NCBI RefSeq assembly: GCF_036409475.1
Contig: NZ_JAYRCK010000009.1
Coordinates: 62,001-126,000, forward strand
DNA: 64,000 nt
From: Scandinavium sp036409475
Lineage (GTDB): Bacteria; Pseudomonadota; Gammaproteobacteria; Enterobacterales; Enterobacteriaceae
Reading direction: 5' to 3'
Of the stretch, positions 26,321-35,081 are shown piece after piece (within the stretch, counting starts at the first letter, position 1; each line of letters begins with the position of its first letter). Below the pieces are notes generated by a model. The model saw only the letters and a program-made list of their open reading frames with translations. It searched no databases and was not told where the DNA came from. The position numbers and the translations under genes were made by a program.

Positions 26321-28384
26321 ATGAATACACTACAGATAAAAGAGAATACGCTGCACTGGTCGTGGAACGGACAATACCTCAAGGTCATGGCGTGGGGCGC
26401 CAATAGCGTGAGAGTTTTATCGGGCCTTGAACCCGATAATGTCACGATCCCGCGGTGGGCCTTGCTTGATAAACCTAATGTAATACCGATATTTGAGAGA
26501 GATGAACAAAGCCTTACGTTAATTAATGGCAATATTCGGGCGCGTGTTGATAAGCAGGGAAGGCTGGCATTCTATAACCAGAACAACCAATGCTTGCTTG
26601 AGGAACTTTGGCGGCAGCGTGACAACGGCGAAAATTTTTGGCGTGCAGAAAATGCGCCGCAAAAGAAAATAAGCGCTTTAAAAATATCAGGGAGGGAATG
26701 CAAACCCCTGGCCGGGAATGCATTCGAAATTAATGTCAGATTTGAATCTAATAGGAATGAGAAAATAGCAGGAATGGGCCAGTATCAGCACGCTTTTATC
26801 AATTTGAAAGGCTGCATGCTGGAATTGGCCCAACGTAATTCACAGGCCAGCGTGCCGTTTATGGTCTCCAGTCTGGGTTATGGATTTTTATGGAATAACC
26901 CGGCAGTGGGGGAGGCTGTATTTGCACAAAACGAAACGCGCTGGCACGCAAAAGCAGCCGCGAGGATTGACTACTGGATAACGGCGGGTGATACCCCAGC
27001 GGAAATTGTGCGTCAGTATGCGGCTGTCAGCGGTAAGCCGCCGCTGATGCCCGAGTTTGCACTCGGGTTATGGCAATCGAAATTGCGTTATCGTAATCAG
27101 CATGAGTTGCTAAACGTGGCCCGGCGCTATCGCGATCTGGGGATCCCGCTGGCGGTCATTGTGGCAGATTTCTTCCACTGGCCCATTCAGGGGGACTGGC
27201 GTTTTGATGAACGCGAATGGCCGGATCCGGCAGCCATGACGGCGGAACTTAAAGCGATGGGCACTGAGCTGATGGTTTCCGTCTGGCCAACTGTCGATGT
27301 CAGAAGCGAAAACTATGCCCAGATGAACGAACAAGGCCTGTTGGTGAATACCCGTAAAGGGCTGAACATCAATTTTGATTTTCTGGGCAACACCCGCTTT
27401 ATCGATCCGACCCACCCCGAAGCCCGTAAATTTATCTGGCAGGTCTGTAAGAAAAACTACGTGGATAACGGCGTGAACCTGTTCTGGCTGGATGAAGCTG
27501 AGCCCGAATATGGTGTCTATGATTTTGATAATTACCGCTATCACATTGGTAACACACTGGAAACCGGCAATATTTACCCTCTCCACTATTGCGAGGCTTT
27601 CTACGACGGTTTGCGTGAAGCGGGGCAGAGCAACCCAGTGAACCTGGTGCGTTGCGCCTGGGCTGGCAGCCAACGTTACGGGGCGCTGGTCTGGTCAGGT
27701 GATATTCATTCGTCATTTGAATCAATGCGTCACCAAATCAGCGCGGGCCTGAGCATGGGGATGGCTGGTATTCCATGGTGGACAACGGACATCGGCGGTT
27801 TTCACGGTGGAGACGTCAACGATCCCGCCTTTCATGAGTTACTCGTTCGCTGGTTCCAGTGGGCGGTCTTCAGCCCTGTACTGCGTATGCATGGTCATCG
27901 TGACCCTATCACTGAACCGGAAGTGCCTTATCGTGACGGTATCGCCCAGTGTAATACCGGGGCAGGAAACGAATTGTGGAGTTTCGGCGAGCCGGTTTTT
28001 GCCATTTTGCAGCGTTATGCCGCTTTACGTGAAGCGCTGCGTCCGCTGCTAAGAAAACTCATGCAGCAAGCCCACGACACCGGTGAGCCGCTGATGCGTC
28101 CGTTGTTTTATCACTATCCTGACGACGCTCAGGTTTGGGAGATCACTGACCAATACCTGTTTGGTGCCGATCTGCTGGTCGCGCCTGTTGTCCATGCGGG
28201 CGCGACTCAGCGCGAAGTCTGGCTTCCGGGTGAGGACGTGTGGGTGAGCGTGAATACGGGTGAGCGATATCGCGGAGGAGAGACCGTCACTGTTGCTGCA
28301 CCATTAGAGGTGCTTCCGCTCTTTATTCGTGAAGGTGCTGAAGCACAGGCAGAGATTTTCGCTGCAATGGAGAGCCTGAAATGA
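26321..28384 (+). CDS. Glycoside hydrolase family 31 (alpha-xylosidase/alpha-glucosidase-like)
   Basis: A 687-residue cytoplasmic GH31 enzyme. The nucleophile motif is NLFWLDEAEPEYG (about residue 390) and the acid/base lies in LVWSGDIHSSFES (about 460). The WLDEAEPE form is shared with YicI-type alpha-xylosidases. It is translationally coupled (ATGA overlap) to a YicJ-like GPH transporter, the same pairing as yicI-yicJ, so an alpha-xyloside or similar glycoside is the probable substrate. It is distinct in sequence and length from the other GH31 in the window (788 residues). Confidence 0.88.
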   Translation: MNTLQIKENTLHWSWNGQYLKVMAWGANSVRVLSGLEPDNVTIPRWALLDKPNVIPIFERDEQSLTLINGNIRARVDKQGRLAFYNQNNQCLLEELWRQRDNGENFWRAENAPQKKISALKISGRECKPLAGNAFEINVRFESNRNEKIAGMGQYQHAFINLKGCMLELAQRNSQASVPFMVSSLGYGFLWNNPAVGEAVFAQNETRWHAKAAARIDYWITAGDTPAEIVRQYAAVSGKPPLMPEFALGLWQSKLRYRNQHELLNVARRYRDLGIPLAVIVADFFHWPIQGDWRFDEREWPDPAAMTAELKAMGTELMVSVWPTVDVRSENYAQMNEQGLLVNTRKGLNINFDFLGNTRFIDPTHPEARKFIWQVCKKNYVDNGVNLFWLDEAEPEYGVYDFDNYRYHIGNTLETGNIYPLHYCEAFYDGLREAGQSNPVNLVRCAWAGSQRYGALVWSGDIHSSFESMRHQISAGLSMGMAGIPWWTTDIGGFHGGDVNDPAFHELLVRWFQWAVFSPVLRMHGHRDPITEPEVPYRDGIAQCNTGAGNELWSFGEPVFAILQRYAALREALRPLLRKLMQQAHDTGEPLMRPLFYHYPDDAQVWEITDQYLFGADLLVAPVVHAGATQREVWLPGEDVWVSVNTGERYRGGETVTVAAPLEVLPLFIREGAEAQAEIFAAMESLK

Positions 28385-29760
28385 GCGACGCCTCTGAAAC
28401 TGTAGAACTGGGGAATGCACAAAGTACAGCCGCTTCTCTGACAGTCAGTGAAAAAATCAGTTACGGTCTGGGCGATGCTGGTGGCACGATTGTGACCGGC
28501 CTTATCTCTAATTTTCTGACGTTTTTCTATACCGACATTTTTGGCCTGACGCCTGCGATAGTCGGCACGCTGTTTTTGGTTTTACGCGTAATTGATGCTG
28601 TCTCGGACCCGCTCATCGGCATTGTCGCAGACCGTACCTCAACCCGATTAGGGCAGTTCCGCCCCTTCATTCTCTGGACTGCTGTGCCGCTAGGATTGAT
28701 TGCGTTTCTGACTTTCAGCGTGCCAGATTTAGCGTATCACTGGAAAGTGGCGTATGCGGTGGTGACGTATTTTGCTCTTTCCATTCTCTACTCGCTGAAC
28801 AATGTGCCGTACTGCGCATTAATCACCAAAATCACCACTAACCCGATAGAGCTGGTTTCCTGCCAGTCCTGGCGATTCGCGTTGTGTGGCGTGGCGGGGT
28901 TTGCTGTGTCGGTAGGCTTGCCTGTCATGGTGACCTGGTTTGGTGAAGGGAATCAGATAAAAGGCTATCAGTATGGCGTGGGTGTTCTGGCGCTCTTTGC
29001 CGTTGTGATGTTCCTTTGCTGTTTTTATGGCGTGAAGGAGCGGGTGGCGGCACAAAAACGGCATACGTTTAATTTACGGGAGAGTTTGAAAAGCATTCGC
29101 CATAATAACCCGCTGTTGCTGACGTTTGTGATGTCGCTGCTCATCATCAGCATTTTCAACACCAAAGGTGGCGCGGCGATGTATTTCATCACCTATGTCT
29201 TGCACGGTGATGCCACCTACACTTCGCTGTTTTTTGGTATGGCAACGTTCGGCGGGATTGTCGGTTCCGTGGCGGTGCAGTACCTGACCCGAGTGTTTGA
29301 AATCCGGCGCATTTACTTTTGGGTGAACGTCATATTGGGGCTGGCACATTTTGCCGTCTGGTTCGTGCCTGGCAACGAGCCGATGCTTTGGCTTGGTCTG
29401 GTCTTTGTGTGCTGTGTGGTGCTTGGGTTTATCTTGCCGATGCATTTTACGCTGGTGACTTTCGCAGATACTTACGGCGAATGGAAATCAGGCCGCCGTT
29501 CATCGGGGATGAATTTTGCCTTTAATCTGTTTTTCGTGAAGCTGGCATGGGCCGTAGCGGGGGTGATTATCAGCCTGACGCTAACGCTGGTGGCTTATCG
29601 CTCAGGAACGGAGAATCAAACCACATTGTCCTTAGCGGGCATTACGCTGTTGTCTACCGTCATTCCGGGCGTTCTGCATTTATTGCTGGCACTGACAGTC
29701 TGGTTTTTCAGGATTGATAATGAGCTGGTAGGGAAGATGAAGCAGGATTTAGTGCGTTAA
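28381..29760 (+). CDS. GPH-family sugar (glycoside-pentoside-hexuronide) symporter, YicJ/MelB-like
   Basis: A 459-residue cation symporter with about 12 helices. The MelB-type N-terminus is visible (ISYGLGDAGGTIVTGLISNF, then the VIDAVSDPLIGIVADRT loop, in which the Asp residues bind the cation). The start overlaps the GH31 stop by four bases. It probably imports the glycoside that the GH31 enzyme hydrolyses. It is followed by a REP element and then the convergent rimO. Confidence 0.9.
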   Translation: MSDASETVELGNAQSTAASLTVSEKISYGLGDAGGTIVTGLISNFLTFFYTDIFGLTPAIVGTLFLVLRVIDAVSDPLIGIVADRTSTRLGQFRPFILWTAVPLGLIAFLTFSVPDLAYHWKVAYAVVTYFALSILYSLNNVPYCALITKITTNPIELVSCQSWRFALCGVAGFAVSVGLPVMVTWFGEGNQIKGYQYGVGVLALFAVVMFLCCFYGVKERVAAQKRHTFNLRESLKSIRHNNPLLLTFVMSLLIISIFNTKGGAAMYFITYVLHGDATYTSLFFGMATFGGIVGSVAVQYLTRVFEIRRIYFWVNVILGLAHFAVWFVPGNEPMLWLGLVFVCCVVLGFILPMHFTLVTFADTYGEWKSGRRSSGMNFAFNLFFVKLAWAVAGVIISLTLTLVAYRSGTENQTTLSLAGITLLSTVIPGVLHLLLALTVWFFRIDNELVGKMKQDLVR

Positions 29761-29774
29761 GACTTAGAATTGCA

Positions 29775-29845
29775 GGCCTAATAAGCGAAGCGCCATCAGG
29801 CACTATGGTAGCGCCCGGTGGCGGCTAACGCCTGACCGGGCCTAC
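29775..29845. repeat. REP-type repeat between the GPH symporter and rimO
   Basis: REP-like units (CGCCATCAGGCA and GCGCCCGGTGGCGGCTAACG with a complementary CGGGCCTAC end) lie between two convergent genes. Confidence 0.7.
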
Positions 29846-29855
29846 AAAGGGGAGA

Positions 29856-31190
29856 TTAAACGCGAGAACCCCACAGGTCGTACTCATCCGCGTGTTCCAC
29901 TTTCACACGCAGCACGTCGCCCGGTTTCACACGGGTTTCGCCGTTCAGGTACACCGCGCCGTCGATTTCAGGGGCATCGGCCATGCTGCGGCCGATAGCG
30001 CCTTCTTCATCCACTTCATCGATAATCACCATGATTTCGCGGCCGACTTTTTCCTGTAAGCGCTCGGCAGAAATCTGCTGTTGCAGCTGCATGAAGCGGT
30101 TCCAGCGCTCTTCTTTCACCTCTTCCGGCACCTGACCTTCCAGTTCGTTGGCGGTAGCGCCTTCAACCGGGCTGTACTTGAAGCAGCCGACGCGATCCAG
30201 ACGGGCTTCCTTCAGGAAGTCGAGCAGCATCTGGAAATCTTCTTCAGTTTCGCCTGGGAAGCCGACGATGAAGGTGGAACGCAGCGTCAGCTCTGGGCAG
30301 ATTTCGCGCCACTGTTTGATGCGTGCCAACTGGCGATCAACAGAACCCGGACGCTTCATCAGCTTAAGAATGCGTGGGCTGGCGTGCTGCAATGGGATGT
30401 CCAGATACGGCAGGATTTTGCCTTCGGCCATCAGCGGGATCACATCGTCCACATGCGGATACGGGTAAACGTAGTGCAGACGCACCCACACGCCGAGCTT
30501 CGCAAGCTGTTCGCACAGGCCGACCATGCTGGTTTTTACCGGCTCGCCGTCGTGGAAACCGGTGCGGTGTTTCACGTCAACGCCGTACGCAGAGGTGTCC
30601 TGAGAAATCACCAGCATCTCTTTCACGCCAGCATCGACCAGACGTTTGGCTTCAGACAGCACTTCGCCAATCGGGCGGCTGACGAGATCGCCACGCATGG
30701 AAGGGATGATGCAGAAGGTGCAGCGATGGTTACAGCCTTCGGAGATTTTTAAGTAAGCGTAATGACGCGGCGTCAGCTTCACGCCCTGTTCCGGCACCAG
30801 GCTCAGGAACGGGTTGTGCTGCGGCTTCGGTACGTAGTGATGAACATGTTGCAGCACCTGCTCGTAGCTGTGCGGCCCGGTGATTTCCAGCACCTTTGGA
30901 TGCACTTCACGAATCTGGTCTACTTTCGCGCCCAGACAGCCGGTCACAATCACCTTGCCGTTCTCTTTCAGCGCTTCGCCGATGGCTTCCAGGGATTCCT
31001 GCACGGCGCTGTCGATAAAGCCGCAGGTGTTGACGATAACCATGTCGGCGTCGTCATAGCTTGGCACGACGTCGTAGCCTTCGGTGCGCAGTTCGGTCAG
31101 GATGCGCTCGGAATCCACCAGGTTCTTTGGGCAGCCTAAAGATATAAATCCTACTTTCGGTTGACTAGTAGGTGTTTTAGTATGGGACAT
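29856..31190 (-). CDS. rimO: Ribosomal protein S12 methylthiotransferase RimO, with an island-supplied 5' end
   Basis: A radical SAM enzyme that methylthiolates Asp89 (E. coli numbering 88/89) of ribosomal protein S12. The order is UPF0004 domain (three cluster Cys, the first in SLGCPKN), radical SAM motif CNHRCTFC and C-terminal TRAM domain; 444 residues. The first 19 or so codons differ from the native gene: they read MSHTKTPTSQPKVGFISLG and come from the inserted island up to the junction at about 31126-31136. The native start survives at 37080-37169. The new N-terminus keeps the QPK-GF-SLGCPK pattern, so the protein should be active. Its promoter must now lie in island DNA, overlapping the recombinase gene. 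Confidence 0.95.
   Translation of the reverse strand: MSHTKTPTSQPKVGFISLGCPKNLVDSERILTELRTEGYDVVPSYDDADMVIVNTCGFIDSAVQESLEAIGEALKENGKVIVTGCLGAKVDQIREVHPKVLEITGPHSYEQVLQHVHHYVPKPQHNPFLSLVPEQGVKLTPRHYAYLKISEGCNHRCTFCIIPSMRGDLVSRPIGEVLSEAKRLVDAGVKEMLVISQDTSAYGVDVKHRTGFHDGEPVKTSMVGLCEQLAKLGVWVRLHYVYPYPHVDDVIPLMAEGKILPYLDIPLQHASPRILKLMKRPGSVDRQLARIKQWREICPELTLRSTFIVGFPGETEEDFQMLLDFLKEARLDRVGCFKYSPVEGATANELEGQVPEEVKEERWNRFMQLQQQISAERLQEKVGREIMVIIDEVDEEGAIGRSMADAPEIDGAVYLNGETRVKPGDVLRVKVEHADEYDLWGSRV
31126..31142. other. attL: island junction within rimO
   Basis: TTTGGGCAGCC at 31126-31136, followed by TAAAGA, matches TTTGGGCAGCC at 37114-37124, followed by CAAAGA. Left of it is native rimO; right of it is island sequence. 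The native site TTTGGGC-A-GCCCAAA is a perfect palindrome, a reasonable crossover site for a serine recombinase. Confidence 0.8.
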
Positions 31191-31229
31191 GTAGATTTAC
31201 TCACATTGGATCAATGGCGCGGGATTTTA

Positions 31230-32333
31230 ATGTCATCTAAGCAGAAATTATACAGCTATGTGCGTTGGTCAAGCGAGAAACAATCAACGGGAACCTCTTT
31301 CGAAAGGCAGACGGCTAGGGCGAAGCAGTATGCTCATGATAACGGTCTTGAGTATGTCGAGATCAAAGATGCTGGTGTGTCTGCTTTCAAAGGCAAAAAT
31401 TCGACTCAAGGCCAGTTAGGCGAATTTATCGCTAGCGTTGAAAAAGGTCTAATCCCTAAAGATAGCTGGCTGTATGTGGAAAATTTTGATCGTATAACGC
31501 GTGAAGAAGTCACCGATGCGAATGCACTTTTCTTGCGTTTGATAAACATGGGGTTAACGATAGTTACGGGCATGGATCAGCGTGTTTTCACGCGCGAAAG
31601 TGTGAATAAGAATCCGACGGATCTTATGCTTTCCATTCTAATGTTCATGCGTGCCCATGAGGAAAGTAAGACCAAGTCTGACCGGGTTAACTCGCATGTA
31701 CTAGCACTGTTGGCGCGTGAAAAACAGGGACTCCCTGTAAACATTAAAGCTGTTGGTAGACATCCATTTTGGATCGATGACAGTGGCCCAGATAACGAGA
31801 AGGTTAAAAAACATCCTGATTACTGGCAACCCGTTCAAGATGCAGTAAGGCTGTTCCTTGAAGGGCATGGTGCGTTTTATGTCACTAACTATTTGAACGA
31901 AAATTACTCACCGCCTCCTGCATTTAAAAACAAGACACGCAAAGAGGGAGGATGGTCACTACAGGCTCTGAATAAAATGAGGAGTAATCAGGCGTTGGTT
32001 GGTACAAGGATTTTTAGTCTTTCGGGTAAGGAATATCGTCTTGAGGATTACTATCCACCTCTTTGTACTCCCGGGGAGTTTGCACAACTTCAGGACATCA
32101 AAGCGAACAACAACAGATATAGCGGCAAAGTTTCGACGGCGATCAGCCTTCTGGGAGGAATGCAGATTCTTCGATGTGGTCATTGTAACGGGACTATGAC
32201 AGCTTTTCTTCAACGGGGACAATTGCGCTACATCTGTGAGTATGGGCGAGCAGGTGGAAGTTGCAACGCTTGGAGTGTGAAAGCCTCCATTGTTGAGCGT
32301 TGCTTGATGCCTGTCCTTATCACCAATTGTTGA
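31230..32333 (+). CDS. Large serine recombinase (island integrase), C-terminally shortened
   Basis: A 367-residue protein with an N-terminal resolvase domain (YVRWSSEKQ holds the nucleophilic Ser; about 1-145), a recombinase domain (about 165-275) and a zinc ribbon (LRCGHC ... ICEYGRAGGSC, about 310-345). The family normally extends 100 or more residues further in a coiled-coil region; here the frame stops soon after the ribbon. The start is placed at ATG 31230; an upstream TTG frame would overlap the rimO start. It is divergent from rimO, into which the island is inserted. The short C-terminus suggests it may no longer excise the island. Confidence 0.85.
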   Translation: MSSKQKLYSYVRWSSEKQSTGTSFERQTARAKQYAHDNGLEYVEIKDAGVSAFKGKNSTQGQLGEFIASVEKGLIPKDSWLYVENFDRITREEVTDANALFLRLINMGLTIVTGMDQRVFTRESVNKNPTDLMLSILMFMRAHEESKTKSDRVNSHVLALLAREKQGLPVNIKAVGRHPFWIDDSGPDNEKVKKHPDYWQPVQDAVRLFLEGHGAFYVTNYLNENYSPPPAFKNKTRKEGGWSLQALNKMRSNQALVGTRIFSLSGKEYRLEDYYPPLCTPGEFAQLQDIKANNNRYSGKVSTAISLLGGMQILRCGHCNGTMTAFLQRGQLRYICEYGRAGGSCNAWSVKASIVERCLMPVLITNC

Positions 32334-32462
32334 TACCAAGCGGTGTTTCTCGTTGGGTAGTAACAAGAGAGCACAGCACTATAACCTAATGTACCAACTA
32401 CTTGCCCCCAAGCTTGCGTGATAGCATGTACCTGCCACGCTGAACTGAGGTGTATCACATCA

Positions 32463-33107
32463 ATGAACAATCCCCACCGTTTTATGAGCGGCGATGAAGA
32501 TAAGACTGAAGAAATAATCAACACCGTTCTTCGCTTCGGAATAAAGGAAGAAATGCTTACCAGAATTAGCGGGCTGATGATTTTGCAGCTTTACGGTTCT
32601 TTCATGTCCAGAAGCGAAAACCCGTTCATTATCGTTGATGAAATTTCTTGCCTGGAGGGTAATCCCTTACGAGGTGAAAGCAGAACTAAACCGCCGACAA
32701 TGTTCAACCGGAAACCTTATCTTCGGGGACTATGGCACAAGCACTATCATGGTGCAGGTGTAGACGTCATGGCCCAGAATTTAAAAATCGCTCTGAAAAA
32801 TTACGGTTTGCCGCGATTAGAAGCCGAAGTCGAAAAAGTCATGAAATCAGGTGAAGATCGATACTTCACTGCTGAAGATGCAGCCCTGATCGCCCATGAG
32901 GCTGTAAGGGAGAATTGGTTGCGGCGTGCCAACGAACAAAAAATCACAGGGCATTGGATTGTTTATGCCATCCATGACGGTAAAAATTACTATCTAAGCC
33001 TTGGTCGGCATACCGATGATGAGGCGGAACTTCGACGGCAGATCGAAACCGCATGTCTGCACCAGTTTCCCTTTTTGTCAGAAATACTCTGTCCGATCAC
33101 GATTTGA
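32463..33107 (+). CDS. Hypothetical protein of the rimO island
   Basis: A soluble protein of 214 residues with no signal peptide or membrane segment and no domain I can name. Visible is a charged central region (LKIALKNYGLPRLEAEVEKV) and a C-terminal part with alternating hydrophobic strands (HWIVYAIHDGKNYYLSLGRH). The ATG at 32463 follows GAGG at slightly long spacing. It stands alone between the recombinase and a convergent exported protein gene. Base composition is more AT-rich than core genes nearby, consistent with island origin. Confidence 0.65.
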   Translation: MNNPHRFMSGDEDKTEEIINTVLRFGIKEEMLTRISGLMILQLYGSFMSRSENPFIIVDEISCLEGNPLRGESRTKPPTMFNRKPYLRGLWHKHYHGAGVDVMAQNLKIALKNYGLPRLEAEVEKVMKSGEDRYFTAEDAALIAHEAVRENWLRRANEQKITGHWIVYAIHDGKNYYLSLGRHTDDEAELRRQIETACLHQFPFLSEILCPITI

Positions 33108-33313
33108 CTTCTAATGTAGTCACTACAACTCCAACTACTCCCACGGATATTTGGTAAAGTTTCGGAGCAACTATTACGAGCGGAGGAAGTCCGCTAGGCC
33201 GTGCTGACAACGAGCCTGACCGATCAGACTCCGCGGCGCTGATATTTTTCTTCTGTGCTCAATTTCGGGAGGGGGTACTTCTGGAATATTTGCGGCGGGG
33301 GGTTGGGTAAATC

Positions 33314-33332
33314 GCCGGGAATTTTACCCGGC
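33314..33332 (-). terminator. Hairpin after the exported OB-fold protein gene
   Basis: Arms GCCGGG and CCCGGC with a seven-base loop lie 16 bases beyond the stop. Only a weak T-rich stretch follows on the minus strand, so it is a modest terminator. Confidence 0.45.
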
Positions 33333-33347
33333 AGACGGTATGACGTA

Positions 33348-34100
33348 CTAATTAAACGTGCAGTTGCCACCAGACGGCACACCGATGAATAACTGCATCT
33401 TTTCGCAAGTCACGGTGATCTTCTGCCCCTTCTTCAGCTTTGATGCCTGCGCCTTTTCTGAATCAGCCATACTCAGACTGACAGGCATGAATCGATTACC
33501 GCTCTCAAAACGAAGAATAACGTCATTCGTGAAATTTTTGGTTATGTCCTGAACAATTCCCGTCACCTCCACCTTGCGACCTCCAATCTTGTCATCGGCA
33601 GCGACTTCATTTTCATCGTACAGCGCTGCCAAATCTTTTGCCGTCGTCCGATACACGCTTTCGTCAGATGTGGCCCTCTTTGGTTTTGCTGTGTCTGCTT
33701 GCGGCTGCGCTGAAGATATTAGTCCAGCAAGTACTATTTCTCTGAAATCCTTTTGTAACAGGGCATAGGCAGCGAAACCGCCACAGCTATCAATGGCGAT
33801 CTTATCTTTTGTTATCAACCGTCCTTTAGCTTTGAGCGCCTGACCAGCGCCAATGCCATCTATCACTGAATTGTAAACTGTGTAGTAACTCGGAGTATCT
33901 TTCTTCATCCCCTGCGTTGCCAGCTTAATCAGCGCATCCCCAGAACCTCCTTTCAGCGTCTGCTCACAACCGGCAGTAATCAGCGTTTTTACATAAGCCG
34001 CCAGATATTGGGGATATGGCTGGACTTCGCTTGACGGAGCGCCACCAGCGATTGAAGCAAACGAAGCGAGCACCAAAGGTAACGCTATGACTTTTCTCAT
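33348..34100 (-). CDS. Exported protein with C-terminal OB-fold-like domain
   Basis: 250 residues with a signal peptide (MRKVIALPLVLASFASIAGG, cleavage near residue 20). The N-terminal half has Cys residues in SCGGFAAY that resemble a Rap1a/Tai-like helical fold. The C-terminal half (about 150-250; GRKVEVTGIVQDITK... VTCEKMQLFIG) resembles the tRNA_anti-like OB-fold of bacterial exported proteins. Rap1a/Tai proteins can be periplasmic T6SS immunity proteins, which would fit the effector nearby, but this is a tentative likeness. The ATG at 34100 follows GGAAAAG. Confidence 0.7.
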   Translation of the reverse strand: MRKVIALPLVLASFASIAGGAPSSEVQPYPQYLAAYVKTLITAGCEQTLKGGSGDALIKLATQGMKKDTPSYYTVYNSVIDGIGAGQALKAKGRLITKDKIAIDSCGGFAAYALLQKDFREIVLAGLISSAQPQADTAKPKRATSDESVYRTTAKDLAALYDENEVAADDKIGGRKVEVTGIVQDITKNFTNDVILRFESGNRFMPVSLSMADSEKAQASKLKKGQKITVTCEKMQLFIGVPSGGNCTFN

Positions 34101-34259
34101 TTTCACTTTTCCGTATGTAGTTTCCTTGGTGATTTATAATAGATTTAACCGATCGAAATAAATTGTATCTATCGTTTTTACAGATCAATAATTGAGATGT
34201 ATCCTACATTCGCCGCTTGCAAGAAAGCGGCAGAAATCAACTTCAATGGAGGTTTAGAA

Positions 34260-34472
34260 ATGGTAAGAAATGTGCTGTTGATGGGGATTATTTTTGCTGC
34301 GTTTAGTGTCAGCGCCGGGCGTATCACACTCAATAATCCAGAGTCGCAACCTTTGCCCAAGGGGGAGCTTCTTTGCATTTACACAAGCAGCGCCGCAGGC
34401 ACGTTTACCTTCATTACGAAATCGAAAAAATGTCCGGCGGTCAAAACCTTCAGAACTTCGCAATCTGAATGA
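34260..34472 (+). CDS. Small exported protein, function unknown
   Basis: 70 residues. It starts at ATG behind a strong GGAGG. A signal peptide ends near SVSAG (about residue 20), leaving a mature part of about 50 residues with two Cys (LLCIYT and KKCPAV) that could form a disulfide. It lies just upstream of the PAAR/DNase cluster. I do not recognise the family. Confidence 0.6.
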   Translation: MVRNVLLMGIIFAAFSVSAGRITLNNPESQPLPKGELLCIYTSSAAGTFTFITKSKKCPAVKTFRTSQSE

Positions 34473-34607
34473 GTTGCACCAATGTATTCACGTAATGAAT
34501 AATTTGAAATGCAGTTTCATTTTCTGGAAAAACCATTTCCTGTGAAAGGCCATTATTTATACAATGGGATACTAATGAAGATAAATTCATAACAAGCAGA
34601 GGGACTT

Positions 34608-35069
34608 ATGCAGCAATATACCAACGAGCTTACCGCCGAAATGCTGGCAGCCTTTGACCAGTCACCATTCACAGCCGAACAGCTCGCGGGAATGGATGAA
34701 GAAACCCGTAACCTGATCTCTGAAAGAAACGCCTACAATCTTGCCCATCCGGTTACAGCCGCTTATCTGGTTGCTACAGAAGGCAGCTTAACGCGCGATG
34801 GCGGAACGGTTTTCAGTGAATACAACGGGCAGCAGATTGAAAATGAGGGTGGTGTACTATTAAACGTTTCACTTGTGGGGGATGAAGTTCGTTATCCGGA
34901 TGGTACTACCGCGAAGATTATCACCGGAGTAGGGAATACTTCAGGTGACTCTGCCGCTCTTGTCGGTAGCTCACTCGACAACGGCGACGAAATCATCAGT
35001 AGTGCGCAAGGAAGCGTCAGAAGAGCAGTCCGTGCCGGGGAAACGTTGCCTGCTGACTTTCTGAAATAA
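34608..35069 (+). CDS. Hypothetical PAAR-like protein upstream of the DNase effector
   Basis: 153 residues, soluble. From about residue 50 the sequence shows a glycine-rich beta pattern (TRDGGTVFSEYNGQQIE, VSLVGDEVRYPDGTTAKIITG, ALVGSSLDNGDEI) resembling the repeated G-D and hGG turns of PAAR spike-tip proteins, without the Cys/His zinc ligands. The gene is 12 bases ahead of the PAAR-DNase gene and surely cotranscribed. A role as tip partner or adaptor of that effector is inferred from position. Confidence 0.65.
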   Translation: MQQYTNELTAEMLAAFDQSPFTAEQLAGMDEETRNLISERNAYNLAHPVTAAYLVATEGSLTRDGGTVFSEYNGQQIENEGGVLLNVSLVGDEVRYPDGTTAKIITGVGNTSGDSAALVGSSLDNGDEIISSAQGSVRRAVRAGETLPADFLK

Positions 35070-35081
35070 GGAGATTCAGCT

